Below are positions 33,991-45,604 of a stretch of 64,000 nucleotides of DNA, one piece after another. The stretch spans positions 2,728,001 through 2,792,000 of the forward strand of contig JAQOOI010000022.1 in NCBI GenBank assembly GCA_028554645.1, in the 5' to 3' direction. Position 1 is the stretch's first letter. Each line of letters opens with the position of its first letter. The notes under the pieces are model-generated. The model did no database searches. It was given only the letters and a program-made list of their open reading frames with translations, and was not told the origin of the DNA. The stretch is from Omphalotus guepiniiformis (Eukaryota; Basidiomycota; Agaricomycetes; Agaricales; Omphalotaceae). A program made the position numbers and the translations under genes.

Positions 33991-36110
33991 ATGGGTGTTG
34001 TAGAGAAGGTATTTATGTGTTGACTGTTTGGGATACTGGACTTAGGGCGTGCTATCCTGGCAGATCAAGGAAATCGAGGGTGAGTTGGTATGTTGATCCA
34101 ACCAGCGTTTACTTCTAAAATCGGATCTCGCTAGAGGAAATGGCTCGAAGTGCGTGAAACATTCTCGTAACACGTCATGAAATTGAAGGCCTTGTTCAGC
34201 GCAGAAGAACAAGGTGAAATACGCCGATATCATACTTCATACATCTACCGCAGAGTGACCGAAGAACCTCAAATAGGCGACCGAATATCATCTCGGGCTG
34301 CTCAAAGCCAAGTTGGCGCGTTATCGACAGCAGCTCCTGGAACCGACCACCAAGTCAGGTCCAGCCGGAACAGGATTTGATGTACAAAAATCGGGAGATG
34401 CAAGAGTAGCGTTGATTGGATTTCCGTCTGTTGGCAAAGTGTGTTTCTTGCTGCTGATAAGAGACGTGCAGGTTGAAGAGTTCGCAGTCCACTTTTCTTA
34501 GCAAAGTAACACACACGCAGTCCGAAACTGCAGCATATGAATTCACTACATTGACAGTATGTTAATTATATTGCCGAACTGGGAGCAGACTTTGACATTC
34601 TATACTAGGCAATTCCTGGAGTGATTGAATACAAGGGTGCCCGAATACAGCTTCTTGATTTGCCAGGAATTGTCGAGGGGGCTAGCCAGGGTGTGCATTG
34701 CTATCGTCTGCTGAAGATGAATTATTTATTCTCCTTTCAGGCCGAGGTCGAGGCCGCCAAGTCGTGTCTAGTGTGTCGAGTCCATCATCCTTTACAGATG
34801 TCACTCTAAAGCTTTGACTAGCTGCGAAAACAGCGGATGTGATATTGATCATGCTGGACGCTACAAAGTCCGAGGAACAGAGGAGATTATTGGAGATTGA
34901 ATTAGACGCTGTTGGGATTCGGTTGAACAAGAGCAAACCAGACGTGGTATTCAAGAAAAAGACCACGGGAGGTGTGAGTAGTAAAACACTTGAAGTCGTC
35001 TTATCTTACAAGCTTTTTGTAGATCACGGTGAGATACTTTTAAACTCGAGTTGAGCTCACGGCCGATGAACCCTCACCCAAAATCAGTTCAATACGACCG
35101 TCAAACTGACAAAGACCGATGAAAAGACGATCCGAACGATCCTGGCCGGGTGTGAGTTCTATTCTTGATTTCAACCTATGTGAACTCTGTACTCCTTATC
35201 TGCTCGGTTCCTAGACAAGCTGCACAACTGTGATGTTATGATTCGCGAAGATGTCAACATTTACATTGTCGTGGCAATATCATTGCTGACTTCACCTTTA
35301 TAGATCACAACAGACGAGTTCATAGACGTCTTGATTGGTACGTTCTTATTGATATGACTGACCTTCGCTGAAGTTCTTCTGCTCCAGGCAACCGAAAATA
35401 TATTCCTTGCCTTTGTAAGTAAACTCATCTTAAGGTAAACACAAAGCTGAATTTATTCTCAAGATGTATACAATAAGATTGATTCCATTAGTCTGGAGCA
35501 AGTAGATAAACTAGCTCGAACACCGCATACAGTCGTTATAAGCTGCGAAATGGATTTGAATTAAGTTCCAGCGCCTTTGTTGCCGTTGATATATGTTCAA
35601 TATCTCCACTCCTATCCTATAAGTTTGGACTATCTCGTCGACCGTATTTGGGACGAATTAAGCATGGTCAAAATTTACACCAAGAAACGCGGCGCTCATC
35701 CGGATTTGACAGACCCAGTCTGCCTGCGGAAAGGGTCAACTATCGAGGTCAGCTGTCCTTCGCGTTGTACGAACTATAGTTGACTAGCCTCCGTTAAAGA
35801 CGGTTTGCAATCACATCCACAGATCTCTTGCACCCAACTTCCGCTATGCGCTTGTTTGGTGAGTACTGGTCACCTATCTATACAGTCGCTGTTCTCAATT
35901 CTCCTTCAGGGTTAGTTCTGCACCATTCTAATCCTCCTTTTCTGCCTTTGATATTGTCTTTTGGAAGGGAAAATCTAGCAAATTTTCCCCACATGCGCAG
36001 AAAGTCAGTCTCATGCATGCTGTACAAGATGAAGATGTTGTCTCAAGTACGTGGACTTCCTCTGATTTTCTTTCGCACTTTCTCATCGCGAGGAAGTCTT
36101 CACAAAATGA
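33991..36110 (+). CDS. RBG1: Developmentally regulated GTP-binding protein 1 (Rbg1/DRG1)
   Basis: An Obg-like GTPase that associates with translating ribosomes together with a DFRP partner. Exons are tiny at the start: 33991-34008, 34064-34079, 34135-34149, 34200-34213, then a longer one from 34277. Joined, they give [40 protein letters not shown], then the P-loop GFPSVGKST split by an intron, [20 protein letters not shown], the G3 box [30 protein letters not shown] and [17 protein letters not shown]. The frame continues through a 6-nt exon (35023-35028) into [33 protein letters not shown] (G4, NKID) and the TGS domain [20 protein letters not shown]. The last exon ends VSIFTK. Every intron is about 45-90 nt. 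Confidence 0.95.
35023..35028 (+). other. 6-nt microexon (Ile-Thr) of DRG1
   Basis: ATCACG sits between TTTTTGTAG and GTGAGATAC. Including it joins KKKTTGG to FNTTVKL in frame as GGITFNTT, matching the family pattern GGI-x-F. Skipping it keeps the frame but deletes two conserved residues. Confidence 0.7.
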
Positions 36111-36712
36111 TCCAAGCCCGAGTGGCATTTTGCACATCTCTTCCTTCTGCACCGGTCCCTGCAACGAGTTGAGCGGATCCGAGATAGAGTTCGAGCAATC
36201 TATCAGCTAAACGTCTTATCGTTACTCCTGCCCCTACTTCTATGTAGTAACATTATGTACCAATTTTTTGTCAATGAGCCTAGACTAAGCACGTACAAAT
36301 CTACCGTGAGAGAAATGAAGGGTATCCAAAATAAACTACTGAACAGCGTTAACGTTCGTTCAAACGTTCAACGTTGAAAGTTGGATTTGCCCCTCCTCGG
36401 TTACCGGCTGTCGAGTCTTGCATTATCCTCATCTATTCATCCGTGAAAAGAGCGGACTTCAGCCATTGATCGACAACCTGGTTTAGCCCTAGAGCGGTAA
36501 GTATTGTCTCGCTTCTTTGGCCCAAGTACCGGGAATTGTTTGAAGTAAGATCCCGAATTGAACAGACGAGTTCCGAAGGCTGATGATAGGTCTAGAAATA
36601 ACTCATGATTTCCATCGGTTCTTCACTATTATCTTGGAAAGTTAGGCAAGCTAAAATATAAAGTCGGACTCAGCATCTCCCACTGACACAATTCGCTTTC
36701 CCGAAGATCGCC
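36111..36712. other. 600-bp intergenic region with a cluster of AACGTT palindromes
   Basis: No coding sequence recognised between DRG1 and the metallo-beta-lactamase-fold gene. Three AACGTT palindromes (36351-36356, 36363-36368, 36370-36375) lie within 25 bp, a plausible upstream regulatory element for the gene starting at 36713. Confidence 0.45.
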
Positions 36713-38169
36713 ATGACTCAATCACAAAATATCGAAAACGCAGGCTCGATTGAACTCATATTTTTGGGAACGGGCACTTCATCGAGTCTACCCCATGTCG
36801 ACTGTCTTACTCAACCCCCAGATGGCCGGCGCTGTAAAACCTGTCTGTCTACGCTGACTCCCGAAGGAAAGAAGAACATTAGACGAAATACCTCTGCAGT
36901 TGTACGGGTGAACGGTAAAGATGGGCGCAAAGCGTGAGTGGTAGTCATGGAGCAGACGTGATTTTCCTTTACGATAATTTGTTTTTCTTCATTATGTTCA
37001 GGACGATTGTAATTGATGCAGGCAAGAACTTCCAGGCAGCTGCTGTTGAATGGTTCCCAAAATACGGCCTCAGACAGATTGATGCGCTGCTCATCACTCA
37101 TGCCCATGCCGACGGTGAGTCACGAAGAAAATGGGACTTGAGTTCTCTCATAACGTCATTATACAGCTATGAACGGACTGGATGACTTGAGGGGTAGGTC
37201 AGACTTCACTCTTGTTAATACGCGACATGTTTCGAATCTTTGACCCTAGGGTGGACATTGGGAAATCATATACAATCACATATAGATGTCTATGTGTCTG
37301 ACGCGACTTTTCGCGAGGTTCAACGGTCTTTCCCATATCTTGTTTCCAAAGAATTCGCGTCCGGTGGGGGAGATGTAAGCATAATTCCACGTCCACTCGA
37401 TCCGGAGGACTCAATGCTCTCAGGTTCCTGAATTCGTATGGCACATTCTCAAGGATAAGGAAGCAATTGAGATTACAAACACCGGAATACAAGTCACTCC
37501 CTTCTCAGGTAAGACTCACACTATCTGTTGCTTCTGCGCTTAAGCAAATGCCATCCTCTGTGTGCAGTTCATCATGGCCGCGTCTTCTCTACAGCGCCTC
37601 TTCCAGGATATATTCCGACCCCGCAGAGCACCGGTGCTACAACAACTCCATCTGAATCATCTGTGGATGTTTCTCTGGAGAAACTTACGCTTTCCCTCCC
37701 CGAGTCTGCCAAAAAGAAAGAGGTTATACAGCCATATCTGTGCTTTGGTTTCAAGATCGGACATGAAATCATTTACCTGTCTGATGTGTCCCACGTACCC
37801 GAGGATGCGTGGACAATCATTCAAGATCGTCCAGGGAATGATCCACTGCCTATTTGCGTGCTCGATTGTTTGCATTTACGCAGGCATACTTCCCATCTCG
37901 GGCTTGAACAATCTATTGCTCTTTCCCGAAAGATTGGAGCACAACGAACATACTTCACGGGCTTCTCTCATGAAGTTAGCCATGATGAATATGTCACTAT
38001 TACTGAGGTAGTGGGCGGTGCTGCGGTGAAGGATGAAGCAAGCTTGACCAAGGCTGAGAAGCGGGGTCTTGAGATGGTTGGAGAGGGTAACGCACTTTGG
38101 GTTCGACCCGCTCATGATGGACTGAGAGTGTTTCTTGAGAAGGGTACGGTCTGGGATGAAACGTACTAA
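36713..38169 (+). CDS. Metallo-beta-lactamase-fold hydrolase (PhnP-like)
   Basis: A zinc-dependent hydrolase of the MBL superfamily; its physiological substrate is not known. The N-terminus reads SIELIFLGTGTSSSLPHVDC, then a Cys-rich loop (DGRRCKTCLS) and IRRNTSAVVRV. After introns: TIVIDAGKNFQAAAVEWFPK, DALLITHAHADAMNGLDDLR (the HxHxD metal motif), VHHGRVFSTAP (third His), YLCFGFKIGHEIIYLSDVSH (Asp bridging residue) and VLDCLHLRRHTSHLGLEQSI (terminal His). The GTGTSxxxP and THAHADAxxGLDDLR blocks place it with PhnP / cyclic-phosphodiesterase-like members common in fungi. The last exon ends GTVWDETY. A 14-bp tandem duplication follows the stop. Confidence 0.87.
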
Positions 38170-38617
38170 CATATATACGCGCTTATCTATACGCGCTTAT
38201 CTATAAGCTATAAGAACTGTAGCCACAAACCATTCAGGATCAAAGACTAGGCCATGAGCTTGAGGTCTTGGACTGCTGAAATCTAGGTGCTTTCAGCCAT
38301 CGAGGCTGTAATTTTTATTAATATACAATTTCATTGATCGCTAAGCTGTAAGCTTACGTAGCAGTGCTCCTATTAGCAGAGGAGCATGTGTCAGCGACGC
38401 GTACGAAAAAGTAAACAAGTACAAAACATATCGTAAGGGAGCCTAGTACTTGTTTCAGACTTGACGAGACCGCTCACTGGCCACCAATCTGTCTTTATAT
38501 CTTACTTCTCTTCGTTCTCTGTCCACCTTCTCACTTCTCAATAGTAATCATCTCACATCCTCTTCAATTCTGGCCGCTTGAGCCTGCGACTGAACGTACC
38601 GGGATCGTTGTGTTTTA
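38170..38617. other. Intergenic region, 3' tandem duplication and Ups1 promoter
   Basis: The first part (38177-38204) holds two exact copies of ACGCGCTTATCTAT in the presumed 3' UTR of the hydrolase gene. The second half is C/T-rich toward 38550-38580, consistent with a fungal promoter and 5' UTR for the PRELI gene. No exons were seen. Confidence 0.45.
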
Positions 38618-39438
38618 ATGAAGTTCTACACTCAATCCTTCCTTTACGAGTACGGTGTCTAGCTCTCGTAGCCTTTGGTGCGCATACTGACCAGATCACC
38701 GCAGCGATCCCTGGTCCATTGTATCTCTTGCGTATTTTCTACGGTACCCGAATCCATATGCTTCGCATATCATATCCTGCGATGTCGTATCTCGTACCCA
38801 AACACTTTCTGGTACGCTCGTGACTACGAGGCTCATTCTGAAGCGGGGATCGTTACCACGATGGGCCCCAAAGGGAATCATATCAAGAACAGAGTCATGG
38901 GTTTTGGAGGAGAGCGAAGTGGATCCCGTAGGGAAGACTGTTCGTTGCACAACCAAGAATTTGGAGTTTACCAAAGTGCTGAAGATGGAAGAGTCAGTCT
39001 TCTTCCGACAGACACCAGAAGGGTATGTTCACACGTTAGCGTATCTCACATTAGTACTGATACCTCTGCTCTATCAGGAAAACTTTGCAGACTACGGAGG
39101 CCAGAGTTCTGTCTGGCTTTGGCTGGGGACTAACGAAGAGGATTGAAAGTCATGGGTTGAACAGATTTAAGGCCCATGTGCAACGCGTACGTTCTTGATA
39201 TTCCTTCGTGGGCATTGCACTGCACTGACCTCTTATGCAGTCTCGCGAAGGCGTATCTTTAATTCTCAATCTCATCCGTGAATCCCGCCTTCAGCCTATG
39301 ACACTCGGAGCAGCATCGGCAGCATTTACCAGTTCCACGCAAATGCCTTCGGTGCACGGCGAAGATAAAAATGCCTCGAGGGCACAAAATAGTCCATGGG
39401 CCAAATTCAAATCATGGCTTTCTCCCCCACAGTACTGA
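38618..39438 (+). CDS. PRELI/MSF1 domain protein, Ups1 (PRELID1)-like
   Basis: Ups1-type carriers move phosphatidic acid across the mitochondrial intermembrane space for cardiolipin synthesis. Exon 1 (38618-38649) encodes MKFYTQSFLY plus part of an Asp codon. Exon 2 from 38705 continues DPWSIVSLAYFLRYPNPYAS, HIISCDVVSRTQTLSGTLVT, TRLILKRGSLPRWAPKGIIS and ESWVLEESEVDPVGKTVRCT. Further exons give KTLQTTEARVLSGFGWGLTK, RIESHGLNRFKAHVQR and SREGVSLILNLIRESR. The GFGWGLTKRIExHGLxRF block is diagnostic of PRELI proteins of the Ups1 type. The start and first splice site align exactly with those of the second PRELI gene at 17.7 kb (both exon 1 products end inside an Asp codon). Confidence 0.9.
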
Positions 39439-39771
39439 CTTGAAACCTGTTTTTCTCTTACCATACCTGTACTTGTATATTGCCTTATGGTTCTTTGCTC
39501 ACTCGTTCCATAGTACCTCCGTTTGTGTCATATGTATCAGTAGTTTCTGTTGCAAACATTCACGCTCCGCTCCTTCCGTGACGTTGGGTCGCGAGTGCAT
39601 GAGAACCAACGCATACCGGCTCCGAAGCTTTGGATGACCACCGACGTGTACCGCGCGAAGAGCACAGTTACATTACCGGGACAGAACTTTATGTTTTTGT
39701 TTCGTTGAGCGTGTTTTATATATCATATATGAAACTTCAGGCTGGGCCTCATCCAACTCGGTCAGCTTCCC
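39439..39771. other. Intergenic region upstream of RIC1
   Basis: About 330 bp with no recognised exons, expected to contain the 3' UTR of the PRELI gene and the RIC1 promoter. An AT-rich stretch lies at about 39716-39735. Confidence 0.35.
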
Positions 39772-42700
39772 ATGTATTTTCCAACTTCGACAGCGAGGCG
39801 ACTATCTACTGTTCCCGCTCTTCCTAATATACCACCAGAGGCGGTCCTTGGAGTCTGTCCGAGTCCAAGAAAGTCTCTTTTCTGCACGCTGACAAGAAAT
39901 GGCTTGTCAGTTTGGCGTATTCGAGTGCGTCGAGCGTGGCCTAAATCCTGAGTTGCTGGCTGACCGACAAATTGCATCTTTAGCCCTCGGCCGTGTTAGC
40001 TTTCTTGTCGCGAACTCCAACCTCCATAATCGACCATGGTGAGAATCAAGAGGCCCAGTGGTCTCCAGACGGTACTCGCATCGTGATCCAAGTACGTGGT
40101 TGACATATATCGATGCCCAGTCTCCCGAGTAACCTAGACGGTAGACCTCAGAATCATACCTTGTGCTGGTATCGGTCATACATCAACCGGATGAGTCGAC
40201 GTATCAGGCGTCTCCACTGCCAGCAGCTACTCGCAGAAACTTCCTAGCTGGTCCTGGTGAAGGTTATCCGCTGAATAGCCTCTATTTACACTTCGAGGGC
40301 GTCATTCGCGTTGAAGGCACGCTTATAAGGTGACGTTGGTTGTAGATGTGTCTAACAATGCTCATGGAAATGATCTAGCCTATCTCTACGCAAACACCAT
40401 GTTTTCTTCTCAACCAAGGATCCGCCAGCGATACAGCGAATTCCCTGGCCCTCTGAAGAGCCGGAGGAGGAAACAAATGGCAGGAGGAAGAAAAAAATCG
40501 ACGGTTATGACAACTGGGTAATTAACGACCATGACTTTCAATGGTTGATTGAGCCAGAAGGTGCGCTTGTGCCATATTTAAGAAGCGGCGCATTTTAACG
40601 AATCTAGTTTCAATATCCAAGATAATTTATTCGCGGATATCTGGATTGGAGACTTGGATAACTTCGGACGGCAGAGTCTACTTTGTTCATCTGAGCGAAA
40701 ATGAAGAACATTCGGACCAATTCAATTCATCCGACGTCAACTTGCCTGATGAGAAATACAGAACACAAGTACGTTCATCTAGGTTCGCTCTTCAATGATT
40801 CCTCAGGCGCAAGTATTCCCCACTAGATACCCGTTTCAGGCCGAGACCAGTCCTTCAACCACGATTCGGCGGAATCCCAGCAGGATCCTTTCCCAATTCA
40901 CACCTGGCTAGGAACATGTGTACATGACTTCGAGACACCACGCTGGGTTCAGAAACAGAGGCGCATTGATCCCGACGAGCCGTTACATGAACGAGACAGA
41001 AAAGTGTACGTTGAGCCAAAGCGTGCTGTTTACGCAGCTATCAATACCAAATTTTCGCTGGTTGCTATTGGAATGCTTGGGTATGTTCACAAATAAATCT
41101 GCGTGACAGGTGACTGAGCTATGTCTAGTGGAGGATTGCACTTTACGAATTTCCCCTCGCAAGAAGGCATTCTTCCTCCATCGCAGAACATTGACATACC
41201 GAACCCTTCCAATAAGCATACAGGCTGTATTTGTTCTATGGAATGGAGTTCAGATGGATATGCACTCGCTGTAGGGTGGCAATATGGCTGGGCGATATTC
41301 AGCGTTGGAGGCAGGTGCTTAGTCTCTAGATTTGGGGTCGATGATATGGTCGATGAGGAGAGGTGAGGAACGACGACGTTCTAGAACTATTCTCTGAGAG
41401 ACGCTTTCTCTAGATTTCAAGACAAGTTTATGCACGGAGTATCTAGGCTAGTGAGTATTAATTGATTCACAGCGTACATTGCATTGATGACTCCGTAGTT
41501 CTGGGCTCCAGGAAACTTTGAATTAGTGGTTCTAGCTCAGCCTTCATTAGACCGTGAGTAATTCATCCTGATCTCTTCTGTAGAAACTAACGAACGTACT
41601 TCCAGCTGCTGATGGACAGCTGTTCGTCATTCCATTTGCCAAGAGCGCAACTACTGGCCAACACTCACCTGTAAGTCCAGCCGTGCTTCCAGACGTGCTT
41701 CCAAACACTGAAACTTACCTGGTGGAATAGGACAATACTCGTTACGCTTTCCTCCAACTAGACGATCGAGCCCTAGTATATCGTGGAGCAGACCAACCAG
41801 ATATGAGTGTTATTAACCCCGAGTCAGATGTTTGGCAACATATTGAAGCAAGTGTTGTCTAATTTACAACCAATTAACTCCTTAATTCTCAATTTTGGCA
41901 TTTAGATTCCACAAAATTACCTCGCAACCAACTGGCCGATCCGTTACTCCTCTTTGAGTACTGATGGGCGCCTAATCGCCATTGCTGGCCGACGTGGATT
42001 AATACACTACAGTGCCAGTTCCGGAAGGTGGAAGCTTTTTTCGGATGAAGCACAAGAACAGGCTTTCTCTGTGAGAGGCGGGCTGTTGTGGTTCCACCAT
42101 GTATTGATTGCTGCAGTCGAAGTGTCCAAATCCTACCAGGTTTTTTGTTCCTCATCTCACAGTACACCGATTCTGATGCATCGTCCTAGATAAGATTGTA
42201 TTCCCGTGATCTTGAACTAAGCAACCAGAACGTGTTACATCGGGAAGTGATGTCTGCACCAGTCGTAATATTGTCGTCAGTGGACAACTCACTCCTCGCC
42301 TATTGTGCCGACAACACCCTATTTCACTTCTTGATTGTACCAACGGCGGATACCATCAAGTTGCATCTTTGTGGCAGCATAACCTTTAATGGTATCATTG
42401 CCGCACCCAGTGCTGTGAGAATGCTCAGTTGGATGATACCCAGCGCTCAGAAGCGTGAGTACCCTTTCCTTTCCTGCTGAACGAGCAATCGGTAATAAAA
42501 GGTATTCTAGAACTCGGAGATCCCGTCAATGATCTTGCTGTTGCGACGGTTTTGATGGTTGTTGGAGGTCAACTCGTTCTGCTGCGCCCAAGAAAGGTGA
42601 GTCTCATACGGTAGTGATATGATGAATTTGTTCATCGTCCTCTAAAGTCCGCAGATCAAGAGGTTAAATACGACATGCAAATCTTTGCGGATCGGGTAGA

Positions 42701-43727
42701 GTTCTGCTGGATACATTTAAGAGGTGTTGCAACTTTGGAAAATTCGTTGTGGGCTTTCGATGGTAAAGGTATTCGCGTCTGGCTGAATGCGTTGGCCATC
42801 GAAGCTCCAACCACGCATGACCTGAACGAGATACATAATAACGTCAAGGAAAGCGTCAATATCCCTCTCGAATTTTACCCTTTGTGTGCGTCGAATCATC
42901 TCCCTACGCTACTAACGTTCTGATGCTGCCCCATCTTGCACACAGCTGTCCTTATGGACAAAGGGATCATCATTGGTGCAGAACACGAAGTTGCTACACG
43001 ACCTAATCTTCCCTTTGCCATGTTCAGACATGCCACGAGTGTAAGCGTTAGTTAAATATTCAGCTCAACCCGGTCTCACCAGGATACGCAGTCACACCTC
43101 TTTCTACATCACATCTTGAAGTCCCAACTGGAAGCTTCTCAAGTGAATGAAGCCGTTGTATTCGCCTCTCATTATCAAGACCTTGTGTACTTTGCACATG
43201 CTCTAGAGATCCTCCTTCATACTGTGGTTGAAACCGAGGCTGCTGTGGAGAGTGAAAGCGGCTCGGATGGGTCTGAAGTGCTGTCGAGTACGGTAGAGTT
43301 TCTTGACCACTTCGACGCTTCTTTAGATGTGGTCGTTGGATGCGCACGAAAAACGGAAATGACTCGCTGGCGAAGTCTATTCAATATCGTCGGGAATCCC
43401 AAGACGTTGTTCGAGATAAGCGCTCTGAGAAATTCTCACCACTTTCACTTATTCATTGTGCTCCGTGCTTAGATATGCCTATCGTCAAAACGCTTGAGAA
43501 CTGCTGGGTCATACCTCCTTGTTCTTCATAGTCTCGAACAGCTTGATGAGAAGAATGCAGACGCTATCCGACTTTTGAGCAGTGCAATTGAAGAGAAGGA
43601 CTATCAGCTTTGTCGGGAACTGCTCCGCTTCTTGCATTCTATAGACGAAACCGGTGTAGCTCTTCGAAATGCGCTGGAGCAAACCGATTTAGAGAATACC
43701 GCAGGCAATCCTAATGAGTTGGCTTAA
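39772..43727 (+). CDS. RIC1: Ric1, subunit of the Ric1-Rgp1 guanine nucleotide exchange factor
   Basis: With Rgp1, activates the Rab GTPase Ypt6 at the Golgi. The start gives MYFPTSTARRLSTVPALPNI, which parallels the MYF...KRL opening of animal and fungal Ric1, then LFCTLTRNGLSVWRIR. After an intron come PSAVLAFLSRTPTSIIDHGE and EAQWSPDGTRIVIQ, the first blades of the WD40-type propeller. Later pieces include CSMEWSSDGYALAVGWQYGW, NYLATNWPIRYSSLSTDGRL and the C-terminal helical RIC1 domain with AAPSAVRMLSWMIPSAQ and QLDEKNADAIRLLSSAIEEK / DYQLCRELLRFLHSIDETG. There are many 50-60-nt introns and not all junctions were resolved. The stop at 43727 follows GNPNELA. Confidence 0.88.
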
Positions 43728-43823
43728 AGCATTCGGATCAGGGTAAGTTATGTATCCAAGGCTCCATAATGTATAGGCGTATGTAGTGTTTACTGAACCT
43801 TGACAATGTATGTAGAGATAACT

Positions 43824-43921
43824 CTAGCGCTAGATCTTATCAAGTCATGATCAATTTTGCCATATCAGTTTACAATTTCTCGTACTTACGTGCAGTCATC
43901 AGCATACATCGCTTAGCGCTA
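43824..43921. repeat. Two TAGCGCTA palindromes about 90 bp apart
   Basis: CTAGCGCTAG (43824-43833) and TAGCGCTA (43914-43921) lie between RIC1 and the oxygenase gene. They could be paired binding sites for a palindrome-reading transcription factor. Function unproven. Confidence 0.5.
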
Positions 43922-44000
43922 GTTCATATAGACATAGTCTAAATCTCCACATTTTTATAATCTCTTTCTTGCTACAGATATCTAAGCCTCATAAACAAAA

Positions 44001-45604
44001 ATGACAATCAAAGCAAGTGATTGTCTATCTTGAATGGGTTTTCGCTACGCTAATACCTCTGTTTCAGCCTGTGACCTACACCCCGGAGGGCGCTGTGTGT
44101 ATCTCGTATCCTGACCTGAAATCTACCCCATTATCTCTCGCGGCTGCCATTGGTCTGTCGTTAACTTGCCAGATTACCCTTGTTATTTTAAGCGGCAAAC
44201 TTGAATCTCTGTAGAGGAGGCCTTTGGATCTAGTCCTGAATCTCTTGGGATCATCGTCGTTCAAAATCTTCCACCTTCCTATGTTGCATATAGGGAGCGC
44301 CTTCTCAAGCTTGCGTATAGGTTTGCAAAATTAGATGAAGATGTTCGGGAGAAATATACGGATCCCTCGAGTCGGTACAGGTATGTAACATCAGCATCTT
44401 TTGCACTCCCTCTTTTCATGCGATCCCATTAGCTTTGGATGGTCACATGGAAAGGTACTCCGTATCAGATATCCATGAAAATGTAGACTAAGAACCCCGT
44501 GAACTCAATAGGAAATAATGAATGGGAAACCTGGTGAGATTCCTTTCCTGCCTATTGCTAGTCAATCCTCGTTCAAATTCCATCAGACCTTCTCAAGGGT
44601 TCTTATTATGCCAATATTACTGTCGACGTTGCGGCCGTTTCAGATGAGCACCGCGCGATGTATCCCGAATACTATAACGCCAATATCTGTTAGTGGATTT
44701 TGCTGATCTATCATGACAATTTGCTGACAATATGAGGAAGGGCCGAACGCCGAGGAGAAAGGCGTGGAAGGGTTTGAACAAGCGTTCAAAGATCTCGGAC
44801 AGTGGGTCGAAGTTTGACTTGGTACCTCATGCTTGCTCACCGCCAGGCCGAATAGGTTTGTGTTTAATATCGGCTGCGAATTGGCTACTGCTTGCCAACC
44901 GTTCGGTGAGCGGATTACACCTCAATCAAAAGACTACTGGATGCTGACTTGCAACAGCTTTAACGCAATTTTCAGATTCGTCGATCTCTCTGCCAACTTT
45001 GATCAGTACTTCGCATACAACGAAAGCAAGGTTACTTCATTATTTTCCGCCGTCCCCAGATACACCCTTCCCTGAAGACGATGAACCAGTCGACAGCTGG
45101 TGCGGATTCCATCTTGACCATTCTCTTCTGACCGGACTGTGCTCGGTGAGTGCAATTCAAGTGTGATTTCTTTTCTTCTCACTGAGCCTTGGCTCGGCTA
45201 TGTATCTTGAAGAGGGTGAAGAACCTACTGTAGTGCCTTCTCCTTCCTCATCTTCTGGCCTCTACATACGCACGCGCGGCGGTCAATTGACGAAGGTTGC
45301 GATTCCTACAGATTGTCTTGCATTTCAGGTAAATTGGCCCATTTATCACTCCTACAACAGATAATCACTCGATTTTGGCAATACACAGACTGGGGAAGCT
45401 CTTGAATTGGCTACGGGTGGAAAGCTCCGTGCCACACCTCACTGTGTGCAGGTCGGTCGATCATCGAGCGCGAGCCCAATTTCAAGAGAAACCTTCGCCT
45501 TGTTCATGCAACCAGATGTTGATCAGCAACTGTCACCCGCCATGACTTTTGGCCAATTCAGCAAGCGTATCTTCGATGAACACTACCACCCTAAGGAGCT
45601 ATGA
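44001..45604 (+). CDS. 2-oxoglutarate/Fe(II) oxygenase-like protein (isopenicillin-N-synthase/clavaminate-synthase fold)
   Basis: A member of the 2OG-Fe(II) dioxygenase fold; substrate unknown. ATG 44001 with a 12-nt first exon (MTIK), then a 55-nt intron (44013-44067) that must use a GC donor (AAA/GCAAGT). Exon 2 continues PVTYTPEGAVCISYPDLKST. Next come EEAFGSSPESLGIIVVQNLP, YRERLLKLAYRFAKLDEDVR and MNGKPDTLKGSYYANITVD. The core region reads DSWCGFHLDHSLLTGLCSAM, giving the HxD iron-binding pair, and RATPHCVQVG supplies the distal His. RLLHYFPPSP precedes it as in the family. The C-terminus is RIFDEHYHPKEL. Several exon junctions were placed by frame only. Confidence 0.8.

Noticed and set aside
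44518..44706. A separate small gene with MNGKPGEIPFLPIAS
   Set aside because: It is an exon of the oxygenase gene read through its 5' splice site; MNGKP continues as DTLKGSYYANI after splicing.
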